From the NCBI GenBank assembly GCA_020692325.1, contig JAIMKR010000010.1:42247-106246 (forward strand): 64,000 bases of DNA, written 5' to 3'. How positions within the stretch are numbered: position 1 is the stretch's first letter; each line of letters begins with the position of its first letter. Origin of the DNA: Desulfocurvus sp. (GTDB lineage: Bacteria > Desulfobacterota > Desulfovibrionia > Desulfovibrionales > Desulfovibrionaceae). Made by a program: the position numbers and the translations under genes. The notes under the pieces are model-generated. The model searched no databases. It was not told where the DNA came from and saw nothing but the letters and a program-made list of their open reading frames with translations. Of this stretch, positions 16,597 to 27,451 are shown one piece after another.

Positions 16597-17571
16597 ATGC
16601 CCGTTACGGACGCCACACCCCACATTCCGGTCATGCTGGATGAGGTGGTGGGCTATCTTTCGCCCAAGCCCGGAGGCCGCTATCTTGACGGCACCCTTGG
16701 GCTGGCCGGGCACAGCCTGGGACTGCTGCGTGCAAGCGCGGGCGGGGCGGAACTCGTCTGCCTGGACCGCGACGGGGAGGCCCTCGGCCTCGCGCGCGCG
16801 CGGTTGGAGGAGTTCCCGGGCCGGGCGCACACGTTCCACGCGCCCTTCAGCCGCTTCGAGGACGCCCTCGCCAATCTGGGCTGGACCGAACTCGACGGGG
16901 CCACGCTGGACCTGGGCGTCAGCTCGCTACAGCTCGACGAGGCCGAGCGCGGCTTCAGCTTTTGCGCCGACGGGCCGCTGGATATGCGCATGGACGCCGC
17001 CAGCGGCATGGACTCCGCCAAGACGCTGGTGAACCGCGCACATTTCGAGGAGCTCAAGCGCATCATCCGCGACTACGGCGACGAGCCGCTGGCCGGCAGA
17101 ATCGCCCGGGCCATCCTACGCACGCGCGAGCAGGCGGAGATCGCAACCACGTCGCGGCTTGCGGAAATCGTGGCCAGGGCGTACCCCCCCGACCGCCGCA
17201 GGGAGGCGCGCAACCACCCCGCCACCCGCACATTCATGGCCCTGCGCATGGCCGTAAATCATGAACTTGAGGAACTCGAAACGTTTCTGGAACGCATCGT
17301 GCGGTACCTGAAACCCGGGGCCCGCGTGGCCATCATTTCGTTTCATTCCGCGGAGGACCGCGAGGTCAAGGAAAGCTTCCGCTACTGGGCCAAGGGCTGC
17401 CGCTGCCCGGCCGAGCAGTTTGTATGCACCTGCGACCGCACGCCGGTTCTGCGCGTGCTGACGAAAAAGCCCCAGCTTCCCACCCAGGCCGAGGTGGACC
17501 GCAACCCCAGAAGCCGCAGCGCCAAACTGCGCGTGGCGGAACGCCTGCCCGGCGCGAAGGACGCGCAGTGA
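16597..17571 (+). CDS. rsmH: 16S rRNA (cytosine-1402-N4)-methyltransferase RsmH
   Basis: This 324-residue SAM-dependent enzyme (also MraW) N4-methylates C1402 in the ribosomal P site. It starts HIPVMLDEVVGYLSP, has the SAM loop DGTLGLAGHS, the family segment LDLGVSSLQLDEAERGFSF and the C-terminal IISFHSAEDREVK. An SD-like AGCGGAGAGG precedes the ATG. Its TGA overlaps the ftsL GTG (GTGA, 17568-17571), so the two genes are translationally coupled. Confidence 0.97.
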   Translation: MPVTDATPHIPVMLDEVVGYLSPKPGGRYLDGTLGLAGHSLGLLRASAGGAELVCLDRDGEALGLARARLEEFPGRAHTFHAPFSRFEDALANLGWTELDGATLDLGVSSLQLDEAERGFSFCADGPLDMRMDAASGMDSAKTLVNRAHFEELKRIIRDYGDEPLAGRIARAILRTREQAEIATTSRLAEIVARAYPPDRRREARNHPATRTFMALRMAVNHELEELETFLERIVRYLKPGARVAIISFHSAEDREVKESFRYWAKGCRCPAEQFVCTCDRTPVLRVLTKKPQLPTQAEVDRNPRSRSAKLRVAERLPGAKDAQ

Positions 17572-17933
17572 GCCGTCTGCGCGGGCTGGTGCTGGCCTTC
17601 TTTTGCGCCATCATGGGCGCACTGCTGCTCGGACTGTCCAGCGTGTGGCTGAACATCGAGCGCATGGACCTGGCCTACGACCTGGACAAGCTGCAGAAGG
17701 AGCTGGACGCGCGCTCGGCGCTGGCGGCCAAGCTGGAGCTGGAGCGTAACAATCTTCTCTCGCCCTACCGGCTCAAAAGGCTGGCGACCATGTACGGACT
17801 GGTTCCCGTGGGTCCTGGGCAGATGCGTTTGATGAACGGTCAACGCCCGGCTACCGTCGTGGTTCCCGCCGCGGCCAACGCGACGGGCGCAATGGACGCC
17901 GGAGGCGCCACAAACGCCACGGGCGGCGAATAG
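17568..17933 (+). CDS. ftsL: Cell division protein FtsL (putative)
   Basis: A 121-residue bitopic membrane protein. A very short cytoplasmic tail and one membrane helix (about residues 5-26) are followed by a periplasmic coiled coil (RMDLAYDLDKLQKELDARSA). After LKRLATMYGLVPVGPGQM comes an Ala/Thr/Gly-rich tail. Size, topology and position between rsmH and ftsI identify it as FtsL, a scaffold that with FtsB recruits FtsW-FtsI. Sequence conservation in this family is low, so context carries most of the call. The GTG start overlaps the rsmH stop. Confidence 0.82.
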   Translation: MSRLRGLVLAFFCAIMGALLLGLSSVWLNIERMDLAYDLDKLQKELDARSALAAKLELERNNLLSPYRLKRLATMYGLVPVGPGQMRLMNGQRPATVVVPAAANATGAMDAGGATNATGGE

Positions 17934-17948
17934 ACGACGGAGAGACGG

Positions 17949-19967
17949 ATGAGGACGGCAGTGAGCAAAAGCCGCATCGAGCGCAAACGCCCCAAGCAGG
18001 AGCGTCGCGCCCAAACGGATCTCGGCAAGATCAAGCTTGTCGGGATCGCCTTCGTTTTCGCCATCATCTGGGTGGCGTTGTGGGGGCGCGCGGCCTACGT
18101 GCAGCTGTACCTCGGTCCCAAGCTGGCCGCAGCCGCGGGCAAACAGAACCTCGCCACGGAATTCGAGGTGGGCGAGCGCGGCCGCATTTACTCCAGCAAC
18201 AACGCCATTCTGGCCACCAGCGTGGAGAGCAAGAGCGTGTACGCCTCGCCCGTCGAGGTGCAGAATCCGGCGCAGACGGCACAGACCCTCTCGCGGATTC
18301 TCGGCGTGCAGCGCCGCTGGTTGGAGCGCGAACTCGGCTCCAGCAAGGGCTTCGTCTGGCTCAAGCGGCAAATCGAGGACCGGGAGGCCGAGGCCATTCG
18401 GCAGGCCAATCTGCCCGGCGTGCACCTGACCACGGAATACCGCCGCATGTATCCTAACCGCAGTCTGGCCGGGCAGGTGCTCGGCTTCGTCGATGTGGAC
18501 GGCAAGGGACTGGAGGGCATCGAGGCGCTCTTCGACGAGCGCATGGCCGGCGGCCGCGCCAAGTTCGTGGTCCAGCGCGACGCATCGGGCCGCAGGCTCT
18601 ACCTGGACGCCCAGGGACACGAGATGAACATCCGTGGCCAGGACGTGCGCCTCACCATCGACACCGTGGTGCAGGACGCGGCCGAGCAGGTCCTGGCCGA
18701 GGCCGTGACCAAGTACAACGGCCGTTCGGGCATGGCCATCGTCGTGCGCGTGGCCGATGGCGACATCCTGGCCCTGGCGCACTATCCGTTCTTCAACTGC
18801 AACATTCCGGCCGAATACAAGCCCGCCACCCGCCGCGACCGCGCCGCGCTGGACATCTTCGAGCCCGGCTCCACCATGAAGCCCTTCACCTTCGTGGCCG
18901 CGCTGGAGCAGAAGGTCATCAACCCGAACAAGATTTTCGACTGTGAGAACGGCAAGTGGAAGCTCAGCGGCAAGATCATCCGCGACACCCACCCCTACCG
19001 CTGGCTCTCGGCCAACCGCGTGCTGCGCTACTCCAGCAACATCGGCACCGGCAAAATCGGCCTCTCGCTCGGCGCCCAGCCGCTTTACAACTCCCTGCGC
19101 TCCGTGGGCTTCGGCGAGCGCACGGGGCTCTCCCTGCCCAGCGAGTCGCCCGGAATGCTGCGCCAGCCCAAGGAGTGGAGCGAGTTCGACCTCGCCACCA
19201 TCGCCTTCGGCCAAGGCATCGGCGTCACCGGCCTGCAGATGGCCAAGGCCTATCTCACCCTGGCCAACAAGGGCATGACCAAGCCCCTGCGCCTGGTTCT
19301 CGATCCCCTGCAGGAGGTCACCGACGAGCCGCGCCGCGTCTTCAGCGCGCAGACCGCCAACTCCGTGCTCTCCATGATGCGCGAGGTGGTGGAGGAGGAC
19401 GGCACCGGCAAGGTGGCCCGCATTCCCGGCGTGCCCATGGCCGGTAAAACCGGCACCGCGCAGAAGTTCAGCGGACTTGCCGGCAAGGGATACGGCACCG
19501 GCATCGTGGCGTCGTTCGTGGGCCTCGTGCCCGCGAACAACCCGCAGTACCTGTTCTTCGTCGCCGTGGACGAGCCCACGCCGGTGTCTTTCGGCGGCGT
19601 GGTTGCCGCCCCGGCCGTGCGCGACATCGCCATCAAGACGCTTTCGTACTTCGGCCAGCTGCCCGAGTCCAAGGGACCGCCCGATCCCAACGCCCCGGAG
19701 CACACCATGCTGGCCAAGGCCACCCGCCCGCCCGTGGCGGAGAGCGCCGGCAGCGGCGTGGTGCCCAATCTGACGGGTCTTTCCGTGCGCCGCGCGCTGG
19801 AAGTGCTGGGCCGGCACGGCATCGTGCCCACGCTCAAGGGCAACGGCATGGAGATCATCAATCAGAATCCCGCGGCAGGCGACCCCTGGCCGGAGGCGAC
19901 CGAGGCCAGCCGGCCCGACGCCTTCACCCTATGGTTGGGTCACGCGGAGAAGGAGAGAAAGCAGTGA
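17949..19967 (+). CDS. ftsI: Septal peptidoglycan transpeptidase FtsI (PBP3) with C-terminal PASTA domain
   Basis: A 672-residue class B penicillin-binding protein. A membrane anchor (about 28-48) is followed by the dimerisation region and the transpeptidase domain with SxxK at Ser308-Lys311 (EPGSTMKPFTF), SxN (RYSSNIGTG) and KTG (AGKTGTAQKF). The final 70 residues form one PASTA repeat (VPNLTGLSVRRALEVLGRHG). The ATG has GGAGAG upstream. It crosslinks septal peptidoglycan together with FtsW. The TGA overlaps the murE GTG start. The PASTA module is more familiar from Gram-positive PBPs but occurs in several Gram-negative lineages. Confidence 0.97.
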   Translation: MRTAVSKSRIERKRPKQERRAQTDLGKIKLVGIAFVFAIIWVALWGRAAYVQLYLGPKLAAAAGKQNLATEFEVGERGRIYSSNNAILATSVESKSVYASPVEVQNPAQTAQTLSRILGVQRRWLERELGSSKGFVWLKRQIEDREAEAIRQANLPGVHLTTEYRRMYPNRSLAGQVLGFVDVDGKGLEGIEALFDERMAGGRAKFVVQRDASGRRLYLDAQGHEMNIRGQDVRLTIDTVVQDAAEQVLAEAVTKYNGRSGMAIVVRVADGDILALAHYPFFNCNIPAEYKPATRRDRAALDIFEPGSTMKPFTFVAALEQKVINPNKIFDCENGKWKLSGKIIRDTHPYRWLSANRVLRYSSNIGTGKIGLSLGAQPLYNSLRSVGFGERTGLSLPSESPGMLRQPKEWSEFDLATIAFGQGIGVTGLQMAKAYLTLANKGMTKPLRLVLDPLQEVTDEPRRVFSAQTANSVLSMMREVVEEDGTGKVARIPGVPMAGKTGTAQKFSGLAGKGYGTGIVASFVGLVPANNPQYLFFVAVDEPTPVSFGGVVAAPAVRDIAIKTLSYFGQLPESKGPPDPNAPEHTMLAKATRPPVAESAGSGVVPNLTGLSVRRALEVLGRHGIVPTLKGNGMEIINQNPAAGDPWPEATEASRPDAFTLWLGHAEKERKQ

Positions 19968-21421
19968 GCGGTCCGCGCTTCAACGAACTGCTGTCCATGG
20001 TCGGACGCGGCCTCATGGTCCGCACGGACTCCCGGGAAGTTCAGCCGGGCGAGGTCTTCGTGCTCATGCCCACCGCCGGCGACAAATCCGGCGACTTTCT
20101 GGGCGACGCCCTTTCCCACGGGGCCGGCTGGGTCGTTGTGGGCGAGGGACAGCCAGTGCCCGGGGACATGTCCGCCGGGCTGGTGCGCGTGCCCGACACC
20201 GCCGACGCCCTGGGCATGTTGGCCGAGGCGCACTTCCGCACGCGCGAGCAGGCCATGCAGGTCATCGGCGTCACCGGCACCAACGGCAAGACCACCGTGG
20301 CCTACCTGCTGGAGGGGCTGCTCACCGCCTGCGGCCGCAACGTGGGCGTGCTGGGCACCGTGGCCTATCGCTGGCCGGGAACGGTGATCGAGAGCAACCT
20401 CACCACCCCGGGGTGCTGGCGGCTGCACGAGCTGTTCTCGCGGATGAGCGAGGCCGGTGTGGACACCGTGGTCATGGAGACCAGCTCCCACGCCCTGCAT
20501 CAGAAGCGCGTGGCCGGGCTGGAGTTCGACGCCGCCGTGCTGACGAACCTCACCCAGGACCACATGGACTACCACCACGATTTCGAATCGTACTACCAGG
20601 CCAAGAACCTGCTTTTCGGCACGTATCCGCGCCTGGACAAGCACAAGGCCGCCAACGCCGATGATCCCTACGGCCTGCGCCTGCTCTCCGAGTACCCGGA
20701 CGCTCTGGGCTTCACCCTCAAGGGCGCGCGGCCGGCCGGCGGCAACCAGATGCTGCGCGGCGACTTGGTGGAGTGCACCCCGCGCGGGCTGACCCTGCGC
20801 ATGGAGTGGGAGGGCAAGTGTTGGAGCCTCAAATCCGGTCTGGTGGGCGCGCACAACGCCAGCAACCTGCTCGCCGCGCAGGCTGTGGCCCTGGGCATCG
20901 GCCTGGGCCCGGCGGACATGCAGCCCCTGGCCAGCTTCACCGGCGTGCCCGGCCGGCTCCAGCGCGTGGCCAACGAGCGCGACCTGGACATCTTCGTGGA
21001 CTACGCCCACACGCCGGACGCGCTCATCAACGTGCAGCGCGCCCTGCGCGACGCCGGCTTCAAGCGGCTCATCACCGTGTTCGGCTGCGGCGGCAACCGC
21101 GACAAGACCAAGCGTCCCCTCATGGCCCGCGCCGTGGCCGAACAGGCCGACGTGGCCGTGCTCACGTCCGACAACCCGCGCTTCGAGGACCCGCTGGCCA
21201 TCATTGCCGACGCCCGCCCCGGTCTGGCCGAGGCCAAACAGGTGGTGGAGAATCCCGACCGTTACGCCGCCATCCGCGAGGCGGTTTCGATCATGCGGCC
21301 CGGCGACGCCCTGCTCGTGGCCGGCAAGGGACACGAGCCCTACCAGCTCATCAACGGCGTGAAACATCCGTTCTCCGACGTGGAGGCGGTTTCCCGCGCC
21401 ATTCACGAGGTGCTCGGATGA
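19964..21421 (+). CDS. murE: UDP-MurNAc-L-Ala-D-Glu:meso-diaminopimelate ligase
   Basis: This 485-residue cytoplasmic Mur ligase adds the third amino acid of the stem peptide. It shows the ATP loop GVTGTNGKTT and the DNPR motif (SDNPRFEDP) that marks meso-DAP-specific MurE, so the wall is predicted to be of DAP type. The GTG at 19964 overlaps the ftsI stop and is preceded by AAGGAG; the domain begins with a normal MurE N-terminus (DSREVQPGEVFV). Its TGA overlaps the murF ATG. Confidence 0.97.
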   Translation: MSGPRFNELLSMVGRGLMVRTDSREVQPGEVFVLMPTAGDKSGDFLGDALSHGAGWVVVGEGQPVPGDMSAGLVRVPDTADALGMLAEAHFRTREQAMQVIGVTGTNGKTTVAYLLEGLLTACGRNVGVLGTVAYRWPGTVIESNLTTPGCWRLHELFSRMSEAGVDTVVMETSSHALHQKRVAGLEFDAAVLTNLTQDHMDYHHDFESYYQAKNLLFGTYPRLDKHKAANADDPYGLRLLSEYPDALGFTLKGARPAGGNQMLRGDLVECTPRGLTLRMEWEGKCWSLKSGLVGAHNASNLLAAQAVALGIGLGPADMQPLASFTGVPGRLQRVANERDLDIFVDYAHTPDALINVQRALRDAGFKRLITVFGCGGNRDKTKRPLMARAVAEQADVAVLTSDNPRFEDPLAIIADARPGLAEAKQVVENPDRYAAIREAVSIMRPGDALLVAGKGHEPYQLINGVKHPFSDVEAVSRAIHEVLG

Positions 21422-22809
21422 GACTCGCCCTGCGCGACATAGCCCTGGGCCTCACCGGCTCGCCCCTCGACGCCCCGTCCGGCGACGTCGTGGCGACCAC
21501 CGTGCGCACGGACAACCGTGAGGTTGCCCCCGGCGATCTCTTCCTCTGCCTCCGGGGCGAACGCTTCGACGGGCACGACTTCGCCGCCCAGGCGGCCGAA
21601 GCCGGGGCCTGCGCCATCGTTGCGGAACGCGATCTGCCCAAACTGCCCTGCCCGGTCATCCGCGTTGACGACACGCGGGCCGCCCTGGGCCGGCTGGCGC
21701 GCATCTGGCGCGACGCCGTGTCCGCAAAGGTGGTGGCCATCACCGGCACGGCCGGCAAGACCACGGCCAAGGAGCTGCTGGCCCAAACCCTGGGCCGCGT
21801 GCTGCGCGTGGCGAAGAATCGCAAGAATTTCAACAATCAGGTTGGGCTGCCCCTGTCCATGCTCGCCGCCGACGGCTCGGAGGAAATCTGGGTCATGGAG
21901 GCCGGCATCAGCAAACCGCACGACATGGACGAGCTTGGGGCCATCGTCGCCCCGGATCTCGCCATCGTGCTGAACATCGGCCCGGCGCATTTGCAAGGTC
22001 TGGGCAGCATCGCCGGGGTGGCGCGCGCCAAGGCCTCGCTGTTCACCCACATCAAACCCGGCGGCCGCGCCCTGTGCAACATGGACTACCCGGAACTGTG
22101 GGACGAGGCGCGCCGCGTGTTCCCCGGGGTCGTCGGCTTCTCCGCGCGCGACTCCTTCGCACCCTACTACGCGCGCTTCGAGGAGCCACTGGCCGGCGGG
22201 CGCGGACTGTACGAAATCATCGTGGACCGGCAGGCCTTCTGGGCCGAGCTGCCCGCCTGCGGCGAGCACTTCGCCGAGAACGCCGCCGCCGTGGCCGGGG
22301 CCTGCCACATGCTCGGCCTCTCGCCGGAGCAGATCGCCGCGGGACTCGCCGCCGCCCAACTGCCGGACCAGCGCTTCTGCTGTCACGAGGGCGCGGCGTG
22401 GCGCGTTGTGGACGACACCTACAACGCCAACCCGCTGTCCATGCGGCGCAGCATCGAGGCCGCGCGGCTCATGGCCGGCGAGGGCCGCCTCGTGCTGGTG
22501 CTTGGCGACATGGGCGAGCTGGGCGCGGAGGCGGACAAGGCCCACGAGGATCTCGGGGCGCTGCTGGCCGTCATCAAACCCGACATGGTGTTTTTCCAGG
22601 GCTCCCACGCCGCGGACGTGGCGCGCGGAGCCAAGGCCGCGGGCTTCGGCCCCGACGTGACCGCAGTGACCGCACCGAGGACGGTGGCGGCCGCGCTGAC
22701 GGCCCTCGACGGCGGCGTCGTGCTGGTCAAGGGCTCGCGCTCCTGCCACATGGAGACCTACGCGGGCGCGCTTTCAACGGCGCTGTGCGGCGGGGAGGGC
22801 AAGGCGTGA
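21418..22809 (+). CDS. murF: UDP-MurNAc-tripeptide:D-Ala-D-Ala ligase
   Basis: This 463-residue cytoplasmic ligase completes the UDP-MurNAc-pentapeptide. Typical segments are the N-terminal [16 protein letters not shown], the ATP loop [23 protein letters not shown] and [11 protein letters not shown]. The ATG overlaps the murE stop and its own stop overlaps the mraY GTG, so three ligase and translocase genes are coupled. No ddl gene is in the cluster, so D-Ala-D-Ala must be supplied from elsewhere. Confidence 0.97.
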   Translation: MRLALRDIALGLTGSPLDAPSGDVVATTVRTDNREVAPGDLFLCLRGERFDGHDFAAQAAEAGACAIVAERDLPKLPCPVIRVDDTRAALGRLARIWRDAVSAKVVAITGTAGKTTAKELLAQTLGRVLRVAKNRKNFNNQVGLPLSMLAADGSEEIWVMEAGISKPHDMDELGAIVAPDLAIVLNIGPAHLQGLGSIAGVARAKASLFTHIKPGGRALCNMDYPELWDEARRVFPGVVGFSARDSFAPYYARFEEPLAGGRGLYEIIVDRQAFWAELPACGEHFAENAAAVAGACHMLGLSPEQIAAGLAAAQLPDQRFCCHEGAAWRVVDDTYNANPLSMRRSIEAARLMAGEGRLVLVLGDMGELGAEADKAHEDLGALLAVIKPDMVFFQGSHAADVARGAKAAGFGPDVTAVTAPRTVAAALTALDGGVVLVKGSRSCHMETYAGALSTALCGGEGKA

Positions 22810-23882
22810 TCTACCATCTGCTCTACCCCCTGGCGGCGAAGATCTCGCTGTTCAACGTCTTCCGGTACATCACGTTCCGCAGCGTCTACGCGCTGCTGAC
22901 CTCGCTGAGCATCAGCATTCTCTTCGGCCCGCAGCTCATCGAGTGGCTGAAGTCACTGCACTGCCGCCAGCACATCCTGGCCGAGGTCACCTGCCATCAG
23001 GCCAAGGAAGGCACGCCCACCATGGGCGGCATCATCATCGGCGTGGCCCTGGTGGTGAGCGTGCTGCTCTGGGCCGACCTGACCAACGTCTACGTGTGGC
23101 TCTCGCTGCTGGTGTTCATCGGCTTCGGCGCGGTGGGTTTCTGGGACGACTACACCAAAATCGTGAAAAAACAGAACAAGGGGATTTCCCCCCGGGCCAA
23201 GCTGGCCGGGCAGCTCGTGGTGGCCGTGGCCGCCATCAGCGCGCTCATCTTCCAGCCGGCCTATTCCACGCAGCTGGCCGTGCCGTTCTTCAAACACGTG
23301 CACCCGGACCTGGGGCTCTTCTACGTGCCCTTCGCCGTGTTCATCCTGGTGGCCTCGTCCAACGCCGTGAATCTCACCGACGGCCTGGACGGACTGGCCA
23401 TCGGCCCGCTGGTGGTCAGCGCCGCCTGCTTCTCCCTGTTCACCTATGCCGCCGGCAACGCCATGATCGCCCAGTACCTGAACATCACGCCCGTGCCCGG
23501 CGTGGGCGAGGTGACGGTGGTTTGCGGCGCGCTGGTGGGCGCCGGACTGGGCTTCCTGTGGTTCAACGCCTACCCCGCGCAGGTGTTCATGGGCGACGTG
23601 GGGTCGCTGGCCCTGGGCGGCACACTGGGCTTCATCGCCGTGCTGGCCAAGCAGGAGCTCATCCTGGCCCTGGTGGGCGGCGTATTCGTGTTCGAGACCC
23701 TCTCGGTCATTCTGCAGGTGGGCTACTTCAAGATGAGCGGTGGCAAGCGCATCTTCCGCATGGCCCCGCTGCACCACCACTTCGAACTCAAAGGCATCCC
23801 GGAATCCAAAATCATCATCCGGTTCTGGATTCTCTCCATTCTCATGGCCCTCATGGCCCTGAGCACCCTCAAGCTTCGTTAG
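22806..23882 (+). CDS. mraY: Phospho-MurNAc-pentapeptide transferase (lipid I synthase)
   Basis: A 358-residue polytopic membrane enzyme with about ten helices. It transfers phospho-MurNAc-pentapeptide to undecaprenyl phosphate. Signature segments are KEGTPTMGG, the aspartate pair [17 protein letters not shown] and [12 protein letters not shown] near the end. The GTG start overlaps the murF stop (GTGA). The length is usual for MraY. Confidence 0.97.
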   Translation: MIYHLLYPLAAKISLFNVFRYITFRSVYALLTSLSISILFGPQLIEWLKSLHCRQHILAEVTCHQAKEGTPTMGGIIIGVALVVSVLLWADLTNVYVWLSLLVFIGFGAVGFWDDYTKIVKKQNKGISPRAKLAGQLVVAVAAISALIFQPAYSTQLAVPFFKHVHPDLGLFYVPFAVFILVASSNAVNLTDGLDGLAIGPLVVSAACFSLFTYAAGNAMIAQYLNITPVPGVGEVTVVCGALVGAGLGFLWFNAYPAQVFMGDVGSLALGGTLGFIAVLAKQELILALVGGVFVFETLSVILQVGYFKMSGGKRIFRMAPLHHHFELKGIPESKIIIRFWILSILMALMALSTLKLR

Positions 23883-23893
23883 GCGGCCCGGCT

Positions 23894-25234
23894 ATGGACA
23901 GGAAAGTTCGCATCTTTCAGACTCTAAAGATTTTCCAGAGCAAACAGGCTGTTGTGGTGGGCGCGGGCGTCTCCGGCCTGTCCGCCTGCCGCTTCCTGCT
24001 TAGCCTGGGGGCGCGTGTGCGCCTGGTGGACGCCAAGCCCGACCTCCCGGTCGACACGCTGCTCAAAATCCACGCCGACCCCGCAAGCGTCGGCCTGACC
24101 CTGGCCGCCGGTCCGCACAGGCCCGAGGAATTCGCTGACGCCGACCTCATCGTGCTTTCGCCCGGCGTGCCGGTGAAAAAGCTCGCCCACGTGCTCGGCG
24201 ATGTCGATCCGCGCCGCGTGGTGGCCGAGATGGAGTTCGCCTCCTGGTTCCTGGACGAGCCGGTCATCGCCATCACCGGAACCAATGGCAAAACCACCAC
24301 CACGACCCTGGTGGGGCACATCCTGCGCCACGCGGGTCTGACCACTTTCGTGGGCGGCAACATCGGCACCCCGCTGTGCGACTACCTGCTCGGCGACGAG
24401 CGCGTGGACGCGGTGGTCATCGAAATTTCCAGCTTCCAGCTTCAGAACTGCCGCACCTTCAAGCCGCGCGTGGCCGCCCTGCTCAACTTCTCGCCCAACC
24501 ACCTGGACTACCACGCGGACATGGAGGAGTACCTCAGCGCCAAGCTGAACCTCTTCTCCCAGCAGGATCCGACCTGCCTGGCCGTGGTTCCCGCGGACAT
24601 GCGCGACGAACTGGAGGCGCGGCGCTTCACCCGCGCCCGGCGCGAATACTTCCGCGCGGACACGGACTTCGCCTGCCCCGGCCTGCCCGGCGCGCACAAC
24701 CGCGAGAACATCGCCGCCGCCTGGCGCATGGTGCAGCCCCTCGGCGTCACCGAGGAGCAGGCCCGCGCGGCCATCGGCGCGTTCAAGGCCCTGCCGCACC
24801 GCATCGAGCCAGTGTGCGAGGCAGCCGGCGTATTGTTCGTCGACGACTCCAAGGCCACCACGCTGGAAAGCGTCGCCGCCGCCGTGGCCAGCATGGAACG
24901 CCCGGTGCGCCTGCTGCTGGGCGGCGTGTTCAAGGGCGGCGACGTGGCGGAGATGGCGGCCAAAATCGCCGACAAGGTACGGTCCATAGGACTTTTCGGC
25001 GCGGCGCGCGAAATTTTCGAGCCCGTGCTCGCGCCGCTGTTCCCGGTGAGCTGGGACAAGACGCTGGAGGCCGCCGTGCGCCGGCAGTTCGCGCTGGCGG
25101 CGAAGGGCGAGGCCATCCTGCTCTCGCCCGGCACGGCCAGCTTCGACGCGTACCATGGCTACGCCGAACGCGGGCGCGACTTCGCGCGCGTGGCCCAGGC
25201 CATTCAGGATGAAGGGGCGGAGGCCGGAAGATGA
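23894..25234 (+). CDS. murD: UDP-MurNAc-L-alanine:D-glutamate ligase
   Basis: This 446-residue Mur ligase adds D-Glu to UDP-MurNAc-L-Ala. An N-terminal Rossmann segment (VVVGAGVSGLSACRFL), the ATP loop ITGTNGKTTTT, EISSFQLQ and the C-terminal VDDSKATTLESV are present. The ATG at 23894 has only a weak SD, so a start a few codons later is possible. Eleven bases separate it from mraY, and its TGA overlaps the ftsW ATG. Confidence 0.96.
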   Translation: MDRKVRIFQTLKIFQSKQAVVVGAGVSGLSACRFLLSLGARVRLVDAKPDLPVDTLLKIHADPASVGLTLAAGPHRPEEFADADLIVLSPGVPVKKLAHVLGDVDPRRVVAEMEFASWFLDEPVIAITGTNGKTTTTTLVGHILRHAGLTTFVGGNIGTPLCDYLLGDERVDAVVIEISSFQLQNCRTFKPRVAALLNFSPNHLDYHADMEEYLSAKLNLFSQQDPTCLAVVPADMRDELEARRFTRARREYFRADTDFACPGLPGAHNRENIAAAWRMVQPLGVTEEQARAAIGAFKALPHRIEPVCEAAGVLFVDDSKATTLESVAAAVASMERPVRLLLGGVFKGGDVAEMAAKIADKVRSIGLFGAAREIFEPVLAPLFPVSWDKTLEAAVRRQFALAAKGEAILLSPGTASFDAYHGYAERGRDFARVAQAIQDEGAEAGR

Positions 25235-26340
25235 ACCAGCGCAGCAACGCGCAATACTACCCCATGGACTACTGGCTGCTCTTCGCCGCGCTTCTGCTGG
25301 CGGGGGTGGGCCTGATCATGGTGTTTTCCAGTTCCGGCATCATGGCCGAGCGCTTCTATGGCGACAAGTACCTCTTCTTCAAGAAGCAGGCCGGGTTCGC
25401 CATCGTGGGCACGACGCTGATGATCTTCTGCGCGCGCGTGAACAAAAAGTTCTTCTACGATCTGACATACTTCTGGGTCATCGCGACCATAATTCTGCTC
25501 GTCTTGACGAAGATCATCGGCGCGACGGTGGGCGGCGGCAAACGCTGGATACACTTCGGACCGATCTCGCTACAGCCGCTGGAGTTCGCCAAGATCTCCC
25601 TGGTGTTCTATCTGGCCTTTTTCTTCTCCAAAAAACAGGAGTTGGTGCAGACGCGCACCTTCACCGTGGGTGTCATTCCGCCCTTTCTGGTCACCGGCGT
25701 CATGTGCGCGCTGCTCATGTTGCAGCCGGACTTCGGCGGCACGGCCTTCTTGTGCTTCATTCTGTTCTGCATGTGTCTTGTGGGCGGCACACGCGTCATC
25801 TACCTGCTCGGCTCGGCCGTGCTCGGCGGCGCGGCGGGCTGGATGCTCATTTCCTCCGCCCCCTATCGCCTCAAACGCTGGACGGCCTTCCTCGATCCCT
25901 TCGCCGTGGCCAGGGACGAAGGCTACCAGCTCGTACAGTCGCTGTACGCCTTCGGCTCCGGCAAATTCCTGGGGGCCGGGCTGGGCGCTGGCAAGCAGAA
26001 GCTCTTCTTCCTGCCGGAGGCCCACAACGACTTCATCATGGCCGTGGTGGGCGAGGAACTGGGCTTCCTCGGCATCTCGATGGTGTTCATTCTGGTGGCG
26101 TTTCTCATGCTGCGGGCCTTCCGCGTGGCCTTTCTGCAGGAGGACCTCATGGACCGCTTCACCGCGTTCGGCATGTGCGTGATCCTGGCCCTGGGCTTCT
26201 GCCTGAACCTCGCCGTCGTGCTCGGCACCGTGCCGCCCAAGGGCGTGCCCATGCCCTTCATCAGCTACGGCGGCAGTTCGCTCATCGCGTCGTTCATCTG
26301 CGTGGGCGTGCTGCTCAACCTTTCGAGGAACCGCTCGTGA
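25231..26340 (+). CDS. ftsW: Septal peptidoglycan polymerase FtsW (SEDS family)
   Basis: A 369-residue protein with about ten membrane helices. It opens with [18 protein letters not shown], and has the family segments FQP-like [25 protein letters not shown] and the terminal [18 protein letters not shown] proteins polymerise lipid II and act with the class B PBP, here FtsI. The ATG overlaps the murD stop and the TGA overlaps the murG GTG. Confidence 0.96.
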   Translation: MNQRSNAQYYPMDYWLLFAALLLAGVGLIMVFSSSGIMAERFYGDKYLFFKKQAGFAIVGTTLMIFCARVNKKFFYDLTYFWVIATIILLVLTKIIGATVGGGKRWIHFGPISLQPLEFAKISLVFYLAFFFSKKQELVQTRTFTVGVIPPFLVTGVMCALLMLQPDFGGTAFLCFILFCMCLVGGTRVIYLLGSAVLGGAAGWMLISSAPYRLKRWTAFLDPFAVARDEGYQLVQSLYAFGSGKFLGAGLGAGKQKLFFLPEAHNDFIMAVVGEELGFLGISMVFILVAFLMLRAFRVAFLQEDLMDRFTAFGMCVILALGFCLNLAVVLGTVPPKGVPMPFISYGGSSLIASFICVGVLLNLSRNRS

Positions 26341-27425
26341 GCGCGCGCGGACGCATAGAACGTCTGGTGGTCACCACCGGCGGCACGGGAGGACACATCT
26401 TCCCGGCGCTGGCCGTGGCCGCCGAGGCCCGCCGCCGCAACCCGGGGGTCGAGGTGCTGTTCCTGGGCGGACACGGACCCGAGGGGACGCTGGCGGAAAA
26501 AGCCGGTCTGGAGTTCATGGCGCTGCCGGCCAGCGGCGTGCTCGGCCGGGGCCTCAAGGGACTCTTCTCCGCCGTGTGGGTGAGCCGGAGCGTGGTGCTC
26601 GCCGCGCGGGCGCTCAGACGCTTCAAACCAGAGGTGGTCATCGGCTTTGGCGGATACGCGGGCTTCTGCCCGGTGCTGGCGGCTGCGCTGCTGCGCCTGC
26701 CCACCGCCATTCACGAGCAGAACTCCGTGCCGGGCGTGACCAACCGCATTCTTGGCAAGCTGGCGCGCCGGGTGTTCGTGTCCTTCGACGACCGCCTGGG
26801 CTGCTTCCCGGCGGTGAAAGTGTTGCGCACGGGCAACCCTGTGCGCGCGGAGATCGCCCAGGCCAAGCACGAGAGCTTCGGCACGCGGCGCAACCTGCTC
26901 GTGCTGGGCGGCAGCCAGGGCGCGCGTGCGGTGAACACCGCCGTCATCGAGGCGCTGCCGCAACTCATGGCCGCGTGCGTGAACATTCTGCACCAGACCG
27001 GCTCGGCCGACGAGGCGCGCGTGCGCGAGGCCTACGTCAAGGCCGGCGCGGACCCGACGAACGTTTTCGGCTTCATCGAGGGAATGCGCGGGGCCTACGC
27101 CTGGGCGGATCTGGCCTTGTGCCGCGCCGGCGCCTCCACGATTTTCGAGCTGGCGGCCACGGGCACGCCGAGCGTGCTGGTGCCCTTCCCCTTCGCCGCG
27201 CACGACCACCAGCGCGTGAACGCCCAGAATCTGGCGGACCTTGGGGCGGCGGTGCTGGTGGATCAACGGGAGCTTTTCCCGCAATCCCTGGCCGAACTCG
27301 TGTCGAGCCTGCTGGGCGACCAAGCCCGGCTGGCCTCCATGAGCCGCGAGGCCAAAACCTTCGCCCGGCCGGAGGCGGCGTCCCTCATCGTCGACGGGCT
27401 CGAGGAACTCCGCGCGGCGGCCTGA
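26337..27425 (+). CDS. murG: UDP-GlcNAc transferase MurG (lipid II synthase)
   Basis: A 362-residue GT-B glycosyltransferase on the inner face of the membrane that adds GlcNAc to lipid I. The glycine-rich [16 protein letters not shown] at the N-terminus, [26 protein letters not shown] and [15 protein letters not shown] are all canonical. The GTG start overlaps the ftsW stop. The murC gene follows after 26 bases. Confidence 0.97.
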   Translation: MSARGRIERLVVTTGGTGGHIFPALAVAAEARRRNPGVEVLFLGGHGPEGTLAEKAGLEFMALPASGVLGRGLKGLFSAVWVSRSVVLAARALRRFKPEVVIGFGGYAGFCPVLAAALLRLPTAIHEQNSVPGVTNRILGKLARRVFVSFDDRLGCFPAVKVLRTGNPVRAEIAQAKHESFGTRRNLLVLGGSQGARAVNTAVIEALPQLMAACVNILHQTGSADEARVREAYVKAGADPTNVFGFIEGMRGAYAWADLALCRAGASTIFELAATGTPSVLVPFPFAAHDHQRVNAQNLADLGAAVLVDQRELFPQSLAELVSSLLGDQARLASMSREAKTFARPEAASLIVDGLEELRAAA

Positions 27426-27451
27426 CCACGCGAATGCGAAAGGAAACGCAT

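Noticed and set aside
17382..19817. Open frame of 811 codons opposite ftsL and ftsI
   Set aside because: A shadow of ftsI; no recognisable domain.
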